Assembly: GCA_041172365.1 (NCBI GenBank)
Contig: JBEDKD010000422.1
Coordinates: 1-12,975 of the forward strand
Direction: 5' to 3'
Source of the DNA: JBEDKD01 sp041172365
GTDB lineage: Bacteria > Cyanobacteriota > Cyanobacteriia > Cyanobacteriales > Microcoleaceae
Length of the DNA stretch: 12,975 bases
Program-made: the position numbers and the translations under genes
Notes under the pieces: generated by a model
The model's database searches: none
Seen by the model: the letters and a program-made list of their open reading frames with translations, nothing else
What the model was told of the DNA's origin: nothing
Shown here: piece by piece, positions 1 through 6,121 of the stretch
Numbering within the stretch: the stretch's first letter is position 1
How the letters are laid out: every line of letters starts with the position of its first letter

Positions 1-220
1 CCCTACAGAGATAATAGGGTGGGGATGGGGCGTTTTTTTGTCCTAACCGTCTTGGCGGGTGCTATATATAAAGTAAAAGGGAATTTCTGGAGACTTCTAT
101 TATTATTTGAGTCGTCTTTAGAGGACTTCAGCTATTAGCCTGGGCCGAGATTCCCTGGTGGGTTGTCGAAGAATGAAACAACCCTGCAACCCAATCCAGT
201 CGATATTTCCGATGGTGACT

Positions 221-2356
221 CTAAAGAGGAGAATTAGGAGTATTAGGAGTATTAGAAGTATTAGGAGTATTAGAAGTATTAGGAGTATTAGAAGTATTAG
301 AAGTATTAGGAGTATTTGTTGTCGCGGGTGCGGCTTCAATACGATCTTCTTTTCTTGGTTTTTCTACGGGTTGCGGATTGAGAGAGGCTTGCCAAGATTG
401 TAATTTACTTTGGGCTTGGGCGTAAGCACTACTTCCGGGGGGAATTTTCTGTAAAATCCCGATCGCGTTTTGTAAATTCCCATCAGATTGTTGTAAGGCT
501 AAAGTTAAAAGTTGTTGACTCCACTCATTAATCGCGTCATCAGCTTTCCAACGTAGGGAACTGGAAACAGGGACTTTACTGGCTAACATAATCGCGCTTT
601 CTAAGGCATCAGGAGTACCCCCTGCGGCAGCTTGACGAGCATTTTTTAAATTTTGCTCGGAACTTAATAAAGCCTCCCATTTTTCGATTTTTTGACGTGC
701 TTCTGCATAGAAAAATCTTCCGGGTGTAATGCGTTGGGCCGCCGCGATCGCGGAATCATAATTACCATTATTAGCCAATTGTACCGCTTGATCTAAATAA
801 GGTTGATCTTGCATTTTTTGACTTCTTTCAGTCCAACTTTGAATGCGATTTTGGGCTTCTTGATAAAGACTTCTGCCCGATCCAATTTTTCTCACTTCTC
901 GGATCGCGGCTTCTAAAGCAACCGTATTACCCCCTAAGGCTAATTGATCCGCCCGTTGTAAATAAGGTTGATCTTCTAATAATTCCAGTTGACGAGTCCA
1001 TTTGGTTAATTCCCCTTGGGCTTCTTTACCACGGGGATTTGAGGATGGAATTGTTTGTAATTGCCCAATCGCGCCTCTCAATTCATTCACTCCCCCTCGT
1101 TGAGCTAAACGACGGGCACTATCGAGGGTTTTGATATCAGCCACTTCCTCTTGCCAACGATTGACTAAATCTTGGGCTTTAGTATACAAAGGACGATTTT
1201 CGGGTAATTTTTTCAACAGCGCGATCGCGCCTTCCAAAGACTTAACATCATTAGGAGTAATTTGAGAAGTGGTCCGCGCCATCATCCCCAAATCATCCAC
1301 CTCTTCATTTAACTGAGCACTCTCAGGAATTTTACTCGCGATTTCTAAACCCTCTTGCCATTTTCCTGCCTGTACTCTTCCGTAGGCAATATCAAGAATT
1401 TTATTGGCAAAATTCTTGATTTCTTTCATCGCGGCCTCATGGAGATAACTATTCGGTTGTATTGTCTCTAATGACTTAATCGCCTTTAATAAATTATCCA
1501 AACTGCCATCTTCACCGAGACTACGAGCTTTAGCTAATTTATTGCCATCATTACGCGCCCCTTGAATACGATTAGTGAGTTCATTATATTTTGTTGTCGC
1601 CCAATAATTATTAGGAACATCTAATAATTTGGTCGTTTCATGAAACGCGTTAGTCCATTTTTCTTGACGTAACAAATCTTCCGCGGTTCGATAAATTTTG
1701 TCCGCGTCATCCCAAATTGATTTCCATTCCTTTGTCTGTTTTTGCACTTCAGTATAAACAGGTACATTATCAGGAATTTTATCGGCTAACGCGAGGGCTT
1801 CGGCAATTTTCCCCTCTTGAAACGCGCCTTCTCCTAATTTGAGAATAGCTTGGGACCAGTTGCCAATTTTATGATTAATATCCGCTCGTAAGGGATGATC
1901 TTGGGGTAATTCGTTAACAAGAGCAATAGCTTTAAGGAGATCCTCTAGGGTTTCCTTATTCGCGGTTAAGTCCGCACAATAGAGACGTAGAGACGCGGAC
2001 GCGGTAGGCCAAAAAACATTGGGACAGTCGGGCACCGATGGCAGACGTAACAGAATCAGAATCGCGATCGCCGCGGCACTACTGGGAAGTAGTACCATGA
2101 GACCAACTAAAAGAGGTAATTTCGGCACTGAGAGGGGTTCCGACTCAGTTTCCTCTGGATTTCGACGCAGAAACCCGGGTAGTTTTTGCCTCCAAGATAG
2201 CTCACTCTCATCTATTCCCATGCGAAGAGCCAGCTCCCGTCGTCGTTGGGCACGCGAAAGGCGACGGCCTTCACTTACAGGCACAATCGCGCTATTTTCC
2301 TGAAGTAATGACTTCTGGGATCGTGAACTCTGGGATGTTTCTGGCTCTTCACTCAT
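221..2356 (-). CDS. Membrane-anchored helical-repeat protein of unknown function (cyanobacterial family)
   Basis: 711 residues from the ATG at 2356. Residues 1-75 are polar and basic and probably cytoplasmic. Residues about 80-104 form one hydrophobic membrane segment. Then come two cysteines (C111, C127) and a long, mostly helical region of TPR-like repeats of roughly 45-60 residues, many ending in a short motif with a proline pair or tryptophan (for example NRWQEE, IEKWEAL, LQSWQAS). The tail is a low-complexity series of nine TPN/TSN triplets. I recognise the overall pattern as a conserved cyanobacterial family, sometimes labelled 'chromosome segregation ATPase-like', but no ATPase motif is visible and I assign no function. 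The reading frame stays open upstream to a GTG at 2509 only because it crosses a 30-bp tandem repeat. I prefer the ATG at 2356 since it follows the repeat and begins the conserved-looking sequence. The ribosome site is weak (AGAAAG). hslO lies upstream on the same strand. Confidence 0.85.
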   Translation of the reverse strand: MSEEPETSQSSRSQKSLLQENSAIVPVSEGRRLSRAQRRRELALRMGIDESELSWRQKLPGFLRRNPEETESEPLSVPKLPLLVGLMVLLPSSAAAIAILILLRLPSVPDCPNVFWPTASASLRLYCADLTANKETLEDLLKAIALVNELPQDHPLRADINHKIGNWSQAILKLGEGAFQEGKIAEALALADKIPDNVPVYTEVQKQTKEWKSIWDDADKIYRTAEDLLRQEKWTNAFHETTKLLDVPNNYWATTKYNELTNRIQGARNDGNKLAKARSLGEDGSLDNLLKAIKSLETIQPNSYLHEAAMKEIKNFANKILDIAYGRVQAGKWQEGLEIASKIPESAQLNEEVDDLGMMARTTSQITPNDVKSLEGAIALLKKLPENRPLYTKAQDLVNRWQEEVADIKTLDSARRLAQRGGVNELRGAIGQLQTIPSSNPRGKEAQGELTKWTRQLELLEDQPYLQRADQLALGGNTVALEAAIREVRKIGSGRSLYQEAQNRIQSWTERSQKMQDQPYLDQAVQLANNGNYDSAIAAAQRITPGRFFYAEARQKIEKWEALLSSEQNLKNARQAAAGGTPDALESAIMLASKVPVSSSLRWKADDAINEWSQQLLTLALQQSDGNLQNAIGILQKIPPGSSAYAQAQSKLQSWQASLNPQPVEKPRKEDRIEAAPATTNTPNTSNTSNTPNTSNTPNTSNTPNTPNSPL
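233..313. repeat. 9-bp tandem repeat, nine copies, encoding a TPN/TSN tail
   Basis: Nine uninterrupted copies of ATTAGRAGT (plus strand) differ only at the sixth base, in the order G G A G A G A A G. On the minus strand each unit is one Thr-Pro/Ser-Asn triplet at the extreme C-terminus of the helical-repeat protein, followed only by Ser-Pro-Leu and the stop. Because the unit is three codons long, gain or loss of copies changes tail length without a frameshift. Confidence 0.97.
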
Positions 2357-2373
2357 AATCTTTCTACCAAAAG

Positions 2374-2524
2374 TTTTCTGTAGGGAAACGGCACTGCCGT
2401 TTCCTTTCTGTGGGGACACCGCACTGCCGTTTCCTTTCTGTGGGGACACCGCACTGCTGTTTCCTTTCTGTGGGGACACAGCAGTGCCGTTTCCTTTCTG
2501 TGGGGACACCGCACTGCCGTTTCC
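2374..2524. repeat. 30-bp minisatellite upstream of the helical-repeat protein gene
   Basis: Four clean 30-bp units start at 2401, 2431, 2461 and 2491, each beginning TTCCTTTCTGTGGGGACAC. A shorter diverged unit precedes them (2374-2400) and a few bases of a further unit follow. The units differ at only a few positions. The unit length is a multiple of three and contains no stop in several frames, so spurious open frames cross it on both strands. The diverged unit contains a perfect palindrome, AAACGGCA-C-TGCCGTTT (2386-2402). The array ends about 18 bp upstream of the ATG at 2356, so it lies in the 5' leader or promoter of that gene. Similar GTPHCRF-type spurious translations are familiar from other cyanobacteria. 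Confidence 0.95.
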
Positions 2525-2640
2525 GTACCGCGTACCTCAGACAATTTAAAACGGGTATAGATCAAAAAGCATTATTTCTGATCATATTCATATTCTGCGC
2601 GTAAGTCCTGTTTAGCATACCTTATTACCCATTGAGAAGA

Positions 2641-3663
2641 TTAAGCGGCAGAAGATTCGCGTAAATCACCGATTAATTTGCCCAGTTGATCAGGATTCGC
2701 GTGATAAACTGTATTGCAAAAATGACAAGTCGCTTCCGCGCCATGATCTTTTTCGATCATATCTTGGAGTTCCGCTTCTCCTAGTATTTTTAATGCACCC
2801 AGGACGCGATCAAACGAACAACCACAATTAAAGCGTAATTGTTTGACATCGGGGAGAATTTGTAAACCCATGTCTCCTAAGAGATGTTCAAAAATCTCCT
2901 CTAAACTTTTGCCCGATCGCAATAAAGAAGTAAACCCAGATATTCCCATAATACGAGATTCCAGGGTTTGCACTAAAGTCGGATCGCCAATATCGGCTAA
3001 CCACTGATCAAAAACATCCTGTAAAGTTCTCCCTGAATATAGGGAAGGGGAAAAGCCGGATAATTCTGCCATTTTTGATTCTGGACTTTGGGCTTTGGGA
3101 TTATTATGAGTGACTTCTGGCAAAATTTGTAATAATAATCCTCCAGCCGCCTTCACTCCTTCTGTGGTGATAAATTCACCCACAATCACCGCGGATGGAG
3201 TTTGTTCAGAAGTCGCGAGGTAATGGGTAATATCTTCGCCAATTTCTCCAGAGACGAGTTCAACGGTACTGGAATAGGGAGTCCCCTGCCCCACATCGCG
3301 ACGGACGTGAAAATAGCCTTTTTTTCCTACAGCTTCCGCGACGTTTAATTTGCCATCGAGGGTGAGGGGTAATTCGATATCGGGGTTATCGACATAACCG
3401 CGTACAGTGCCATCTAAACCCGCGTCAATGTGAATACTACCCAAGGGACCCTCCCCTTGAATATTGACATTGACTCGCGATCGTCTGGCCTTCATATTAG
3501 ACGCGAGCAACAGTCCCGCGGTCATGGCACGGGCTAACGCGGCACTAGCTACATAGGAAAGCTTATGTCGTTTTCGGGCTTCTTGCGCGAGATTGGTGGT
3601 GATGACTCCTACGACTCTGATTCCACCATCCATCGCGGTAGCGCGTACTAATTGATCGCCCAT
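2641..3663 (-). CDS. hslO: Hsp33 redox-regulated holdase chaperone with an enlarged linker region
   Basis: 340 residues from the ATG at 3663. This start is chosen over the ATG at 3681 because AAAGGAGG sits just upstream at the right distance and the protein then begins MGDQLVRATA, the usual start of the family. Hsp33 is a cytosolic chaperone that is inactive while reduced with zinc bound and becomes a holdase when its four cysteines are oxidised. All four are present: CGC (C280, C282) and, 30 residues on, CHFC (C313, C316). The N-terminal domain is typical (GEGPLGSIHIDA, DGTVRGYVDNP, GEFITTEGV). The protein is about 40 residues longer than the roughly 300 I expect for cyanobacterial Hsp33. 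The excess lies between the core and the zinc domain, where two similar segments (residues 202-226 and 242-266) appear in tandem. It is upstream of the helical-repeat gene on the same strand; the 284-bp gap holds the minisatellite. Confidence 0.95.
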   Translation of the reverse strand: MGDQLVRATAMDGGIRVVGVITTNLAQEARKRHKLSYVASAALARAMTAGLLLASNMKARRSRVNVNIQGEGPLGSIHIDAGLDGTVRGYVDNPDIELPLTLDGKLNVAEAVGKKGYFHVRRDVGQGTPYSSTVELVSGEIGEDITHYLATSEQTPSAVIVGEFITTEGVKAAGGLLLQILPEVTHNNPKAQSPESKMAELSGFSPSLYSGRTLQDVFDQWLADIGDPTLVQTLESRIMGISGFTSLLRSGKSLEEIFEHLLGDMGLQILPDVKQLRFNCGCSFDRVLGALKILGEAELQDMIEKDHGAEATCHFCNTVYHANPDQLGKLIGDLRESSAA

Positions 3664-3781
3664 GACCCCTCCTTTACACATTTCTTAACAGTTCTAATCT
3701 TTTCTTATTTTAGGGGTGTCTGGGTGATCTCGCTCCCTCACCCCTCACCCTTCCTCTCAGGAGTTTTGGATAGTTTATCTC

Positions 3782-3806
3782 CCCCTTCACCTCAGATGAG
3801 AAGGGG
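3782..3806. repeat. Hairpin in a C-rich/G-rich dispersed-type repeat
   Basis: CCCCTTC (3782-3788) pairs perfectly with GAAGGGG (3800-3806) across an 11-base loop. The flanks CCCCTCACCCTTC and GGGGTTAGGGG extend the inverted symmetry loosely. From memory, the words CCCCTAACCCC and GAGAAGGGG resemble common cyanobacterial interspersed repeats. There is no following T-run, so it is not called a terminator. Confidence 0.5.
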
Positions 3807-3904
3807 TTAGGGGATGTTTCTGAGAGAATTTTTGCGATCTTCTTGTCATTTGTCAAGATTTCTTGATATAAATAGATGAGAGACTAAGGGTTTATTATGA
3901 AATT

Positions 3905-3942
3905 TTGTAACATTTTACAATAAACTCAAGGAATGGTAAAAT
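3905..3942 (+). promoter_or_regulatory. Promoter of the DUF4278 gene with overlapping palindromic operator candidate
   Basis: A -35 box TTTACA (3914-3919) and a -10 box TAAAAT (3937-3942) are separated by 17 bp, a good vegetative sigma-type arrangement, predicting a transcript start near 3949 and an untranslated leader of about 80 bases. A perfect inverted repeat TTGTAA-CATT-TTACAA (3905-3920) covers the -35 box, which would suit a repressor site. The spacing (GTA-N6-TAC) excludes the NtcA consensus GTA-N8-TAC. Confidence 0.55.
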
Positions 3943-4031
3943 AGAATACAGAAACCTATAAAGGTTTTAAACAAACGCGGTGTCAATCCGAACTTTAGTA
4001 AAAGTCCCCTAACCAGAAAAGGAGAAACAAT

Positions 4032-4469
4032 ATGAGACAAACTTATCGTGGCATTACCCAAGACAAGGAACTCCCTACCATTGAGATGATGGAAGGGCCT
4101 GTAGGGGGCAAATATCGGGGCAACGCGTGGACTTACAGTTACCCAAGACATATCCCCACTCCTGAAGCAACGGCTCCTTTGAAGTATCGGGGGGTGAGTT
4201 ACCAGAAAGCGGAAACTCACTCAGAAGTGATCGAAGCCTCTTTTGTCAAGGAGCCGACACCACGCCCCTCTCCTTTACCTTTCCCGGTTAAGGAAAAAAG
4301 TTTGATTGATGAAGTGAGTAAACGGCCGATCGCGCTCGAATCCTCCCATATTCACAAGGCGAATATTTGTAGTTTGTTGGAGCGTCGGTTACATTCAGCC
4401 AGAGTGAGAGGGGATAATAACCTGATCCATTTATTAGAAAGAGAAGCCGCGCAGTTAATCTGCGGGTAA
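4032..4469 (+). CDS. DUF4278 domain protein
   Basis: 145 residues. The start is fixed by GGAG (4021-4024) seven bases before the ATG. The N-terminus carries the DUF4278 pattern: TYRG at residues 4-7, then EGPVGGKYRG at about 21-30, and a second, shorter KYRGVSYQ at about 51-58, so the domain seems to be present one and a half times. Residues 70-88 are rich in proline and charge and probably form a linker. Residues about 105-143 look like one or two amphipathic helices (SLLERRLHSARVRGDNN, then LIHLLEREAAQL). There is no signal peptide or membrane segment. DUF4278 proteins are small cyanobacterial proteins, and I know no established biochemical role. The gene is transcribed alone, with its own promoter and a hairpin terminator directly after the stop. 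Confidence 0.85.
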   Translation: MRQTYRGITQDKELPTIEMMEGPVGGKYRGNAWTYSYPRHIPTPEATAPLKYRGVSYQKAETHSEVIEASFVKEPTPRPSPLPFPVKEKSLIDEVSKRPIALESSHIHKANICSLLERRLHSARVRGDNNLIHLLEREAAQLICG

Positions 4470-4473
4470 ACAA

Positions 4474-4507
4474 AAAAAAACTCGTTTCCTCAGAAGCGGG
4501 GTTTTTT
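4474..4507 (+). terminator. Rho-independent terminator of the DUF4278 gene (copy 1 of a repeated hairpin)
   Basis: A run of A and CTCGTTTC (4474-4488) pairs with GAAGCGGGGTTTTTT (4493-4507) across the loop CTCA, with two G-U pairs and one mismatch, and ends in six T. It begins five bases after the stop codon. An almost identical hairpin lies at 4698-4731. Confidence 0.85.
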
Positions 4508-4518
4508 GTCGGAGATTC

Positions 4519-4674
4519 GTAGGTTGGGTTGAGGCCCGCGTGGGGTGCGCGTGGAGCAAAACCCAACATCTTCGTTAGAAATCTCCAAAAACGACTGTAG
4601 GGTAGGCTAACCCTGCCTTTGATATGATTTTTAGGAGATTTCTGTTGGGTTAAGTATCGCTCAACCCAACCTAC
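4519..4674. repeat. Nested palindromic element of about 156 bp (MITE-like)
   Basis: The outer arms are a perfect 15-bp inverted repeat: GTAGGTTGGGTTGAG (4519-4533) and CTCAACCCAACCTAC (4660-4674). Inside are two further perfect pairs: AACCCAACA (4560-4568) with TGTTGGGTT (4643-4651), and GAAATCTCC (4578-4586) with GGAGATTTC (4634-4642). The centre holds a small inverted repeat, AGGGT-N6-ACCCT. The two halves can fold on themselves or on each other. The word TAGGTTGGGTTGAG is one I recall as a widespread intergenic repeat. No open frame lies inside. Confidence 0.8.
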
Positions 4675-4697
4675 AAAAAATGGCGCAGGTATTGAAC

Positions 4698-4731
4698 AAA
4701 AAACCTCGTTTCCTTAGAAGCGGGGTTTTTT
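4698..4731 (+). terminator. Terminator-type hairpin, copy 2, upstream of the DUF1400 gene
   Basis: AAAAAACCTCGTTTC (4698-4712) pairs over all 15 bases with GAAGCGGGGTTTTTT (4717-4731), two of them G-U pairs, across the loop CTTA. The 34 bases at 4705-4738 match 4481-4514 at 33 positions. With no gene directly before it, it would stop transcripts that escape copy 1 or that start in the palindromic element. Confidence 0.75.
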
Positions 4732-4747
4732 GTCGGAGGTTTGTCCC

Positions 4748-4780
4748 TTGTCGAATAGACAAACAGGCTATAGTCTGTTT
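4748..4780 (+). promoter_or_regulatory. Candidate promoter and palindromic operator of the DUF1400 gene
   Basis: The 20-bp sequence AAACAGGCTATAGTCTGTTT (4761-4780) is a palindrome with one mismatched pair. Its centre contains TATAGT (4769-4774), a plausible -10 box about 45 bp before the ATG. A smaller inverted repeat TTGTC-GAATA-GACAA (4748-4762) overlaps its left edge and could supply a weak -35 (TTGTCG, 15-bp spacing). It does not match the cyanobacterial LexA or NtcA consensus as I know them. Confidence 0.45.
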
Positions 4781-4819
4781 AGATTGGTAGGCAAAATTGC
4801 ATTCATTAGGTACTCAAGT

Positions 4820-5401
4820 ATGAAAAGATCCATTGCCCTCTCCCTCTGTAGCGCCCTTGTTTTAGGCACTTCCGCGGGTTTTTTCTGGAAACCAACTCCC
4901 GCTCATGCTGATTCGGCGATTCCTTCTTGTATCCCCCCGGTGCCGAAAATGGTTCCCGACAAAAGAATTGTTCTCAAGTATGGGGCTTTGGCTCAGTCTA
5001 TCTGTTTGAGTGATCTGGAAAATTTTGTGAAACCCAAGGGTTACACCTCTCCAGTGCTCCATACGATTTTAGGTGCGACGAAGATCAAACCGGATCAAGC
5101 CCGTGGTTTAATGACTTTGGAAGTCGGTATGAATCTTGTCCCTCTGAGCAACTTCCTCTACAGTAAAGTCGGAGAAGAAGCCCTCACCGCGATCGCGGAT
5201 ACTCTGCAAACGCGTGGTAATTACGATAGCAAAAAGGCTTTAAGAGCCGCGTTGGTACTCGCGGCTACGGATAATAAGGTTTCGGTTTTAGAAATTCTGC
5301 AAAATTATCCGACTTGGCAAATGGATGTAGAATTGGCCAATCTTGGCAAAACTGTTGAGCAATTACAAGGTTTAGCCAGCACTTTACAAAACCTCAAGTA
5401 A
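4820..5401 (+). CDS. Secreted stand-alone DUF1400 protein
   Basis: 193 residues from the ATG at 4820, chosen because it opens a clear signal peptide: MKRS, hydrophobic residues about 5-21, then a cleavage site after AHA (about residue 30). The mature part matches what I know of DUF1400, a domain often found in front of cyanobacterial alpha/beta hydrolases: VLKYGALAQSICLSDLENF, a helical middle, KKALRAALVLAATD, and the typical ILQNYPT. No hydrolase catalytic domain follows: the protein ends soon after a helix resembling VEQLQGLASTL. It is therefore the accessory domain alone, exported to the periplasm or thylakoid lumen. No catalytic motif is visible. The frame is open upstream to 4730, but that part has no family resemblance and overlaps the terminator and operator. 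Confidence 0.85.
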   Translation: MKRSIALSLCSALVLGTSAGFFWKPTPAHADSAIPSCIPPVPKMVPDKRIVLKYGALAQSICLSDLENFVKPKGYTSPVLHTILGATKIKPDQARGLMTLEVGMNLVPLSNFLYSKVGEEALTAIADTLQTRGNYDSKKALRAALVLAATDNKVSVLEILQNYPTWQMDVELANLGKTVEQLQGLASTLQNLK

Positions 5402-5406
5402 AAATC

Positions 5407-5450
5407 CTAAACTCCCGATCAAAAGTCGGGAGTTTAGCCTGAGTTTTTTT
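5407..5450. terminator. Bidirectional terminator between the DUF1400 gene and sipA
   Basis: CTAAACTCCCGA (5407-5418) pairs perfectly over 12 bp with TCGGGAGTTTAG (5426-5437) across a 7-base loop. On the plus strand a T-run follows at 5444-5450. On the minus strand the hairpin is followed by GATTTTTA. It can serve both converging genes. Confidence 0.9.
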
Positions 5451-5458
5451 CACTGGGA

Positions 5459-5677
5459 TTAATTATTGACGGCTTCGAGATATTGACTATCCATTAAAAA
5501 GGTGGCCTTGGCAAAGCGCAGGGCCAAATATCCCCCCGGACGTCGATCTAATATTATCCCTTCTTCTCCTAGACAAATAAGGTTTGGTGGCCGTAACATG
5601 GGCATGGGATCGGCGGTTTTGAGATAGGGAGGCAAGGTTTTGACTCGCACTTTTTGACCGATCGCGAATTGTTCCAT
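5459..5677 (-). CDS. sipA: SipA, NblS-interacting regulatory protein (DUF3148)
   Basis: 72 residues, close to the family's usual 70-80. The sequence is strongly diagnostic: FAIGQKVRVKTLPPYLKTA, DPMPMLRPPNLI, GEEGIILDRRPGGYLALRF and FLMDSQYLEAV. SipA is a small, SH3-like soluble protein that binds the membrane histidine kinase NblS (Hik33) and modulates its signalling to the response regulator RpaB in light and nutrient stress. No nblS or rpaB gene is in the window, so it acts at a distance. The first ATG of the frame is used; its ribosome site is weak. The gene converges on the DUF1400 gene, with a shared hairpin, and its upstream DNA is a repeat-rich region that starts only 33 bp before the ATG. 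Confidence 0.93.
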   Translation of the reverse strand: MEQFAIGQKVRVKTLPPYLKTADPMPMLRPPNLICLGEEGIILDRRPGGYLALRFAKATFLMDSQYLEAVNN

Positions 5678-5709
5678 AGAATTCTGTCAGAAATAATAAT
5701 TAAATCAAG

Positions 5710-5930
5710 TGTAGTGGACATGGGCAACCTGTTCCAAAGCCTCCTCATCGAGTTCCCCTGTCGGCGGCACTCGTTTCTTTGCAGGCTGATGCCTTCTTTG
5801 CCTGATCGGGCTGTGGTGACTTTTTCTCGCCAAGGGGAGCATCTCCTCAATCTAAATTGGCAGTGGGAGCGTCTCGCTCCCTATTAGATAGACGTCCGAT
5901 GCTCCGCACAGGCTACGCCAACCCACTACA
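5710..5930. mobile_element. Possible MITE-like element with imperfect terminal inverted repeats
   Basis: TGTAGTGG (5710-5717) and CCACTACA (5923-5930) are exact 8-bp inverted ends. The similarity continues inward with gaps for about 30 bases (both sides share TGG, then ACCTGT or GCCTGT, then an AGC). Inside are a perfect hairpin GGGAGCG-TCT-CGCTCCC (5865-5881) and GGGAGCATCTCC. The right end carries AGGCTACGCC, a word I recall from dispersed cyanobacterial repeats. No transposase gene is present and no clear target-site duplication was seen. Confidence 0.4.
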
Positions 5931-5982
5931 GTTTCTTTTTGTGTTCTCCTCTGGGGGATTGTCAACCCTTACGCAAGCCGTT

Positions 5983-6010
5983 TTGACAACGTTTATTAAA
6001 ACTACATATT
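5983..6010 (+). promoter_or_regulatory. Candidate sigma-70-type promoter
   Basis: A perfect TTGACA (5983-5988) is followed after 16 bp by CATATT (6005-6010). It would give a leader of about 260 bases for the gene at 6278, unusually long, so a nearer promoter is as likely. TTGACAA here also forms a spaced inverted repeat with TTGTCAA about 19 bases upstream. Confidence 0.3.
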
Positions 6011-6076
6011 TGGTGATGTTTTATTAAGTTTAGTTAAATTTTCATCGAGTTTTTCTGTTGTGAATGAGAAGGGAGG

Positions 6077-6121
6077 GACTGATGAAGGTTTGACTGATGA
6101 GCGTTTGACTGATGAGCGGTG
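6077..6121. repeat. 15-bp tandem repeat, three copies
   Basis: Three units starting GACTGATGA at 6077, 6092 and 6107. Unit 1 ends AGGTTT, unit 2 ends GCGTTT and unit 3 diverges to GCGGTG. They lie in non-coding DNA about 160 bp before the next gene. Confidence 0.85.

Larger units (their letters stand above)
3664..4031. other. Intergenic region between divergent hslO and the DUF4278 gene
   Basis: This 368-bp gap separates two divergently read genes. The part near hslO holds its ribosome site and C-rich/G-rich repeat-like DNA (about 3735-3816). The part near the DUF4278 gene holds a convincing promoter with an overlapping palindrome. I see no coding frame or structured RNA that I recognise. 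A clear promoter for hslO was not found; TAAAAT on the minus strand near 3707-3712 is only a possibility. Confidence 0.6.

Noticed and set aside
15..30. G-rich run near the left edge as a quadruplex
   Set aside because: Only three runs of three or more G are present; a fourth is lacking nearby.
160..184. Hairpin GGGTTGT...ACAACCC as terminator of the minus-strand helical-repeat gene
   Set aside because: The stem is perfect over 7 bp, but the loop is 11 bases and no T-run follows on the minus strand, so I could not support it as a terminator.
158..403. Plus-strand open frame of Ile-Arg-Ser repeats
   Set aside because: It is simply the 9-bp microsatellite read on the other strand, inside the real minus-strand gene.
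2374..2604. 30-bp repeats considered as a CRISPR array or as GTPHCRF-type small proteins
   Set aside because: The units are directly adjacent with no spacers, so it is not CRISPR. The short proteins arise because the unit is a multiple of three and lacks stops.
3907..3918. NtcA site (GTA...TAC) upstream of the DUF4278 gene
   Set aside because: The spacing is six bases rather than the eight NtcA needs.
5654..5887. 77-codon plus-strand open frame overlapping the sipA start
   Set aside because: It overlaps sipA on the other strand, crosses the putative MITE and its hairpin, has no ribosome site and resembles no family.
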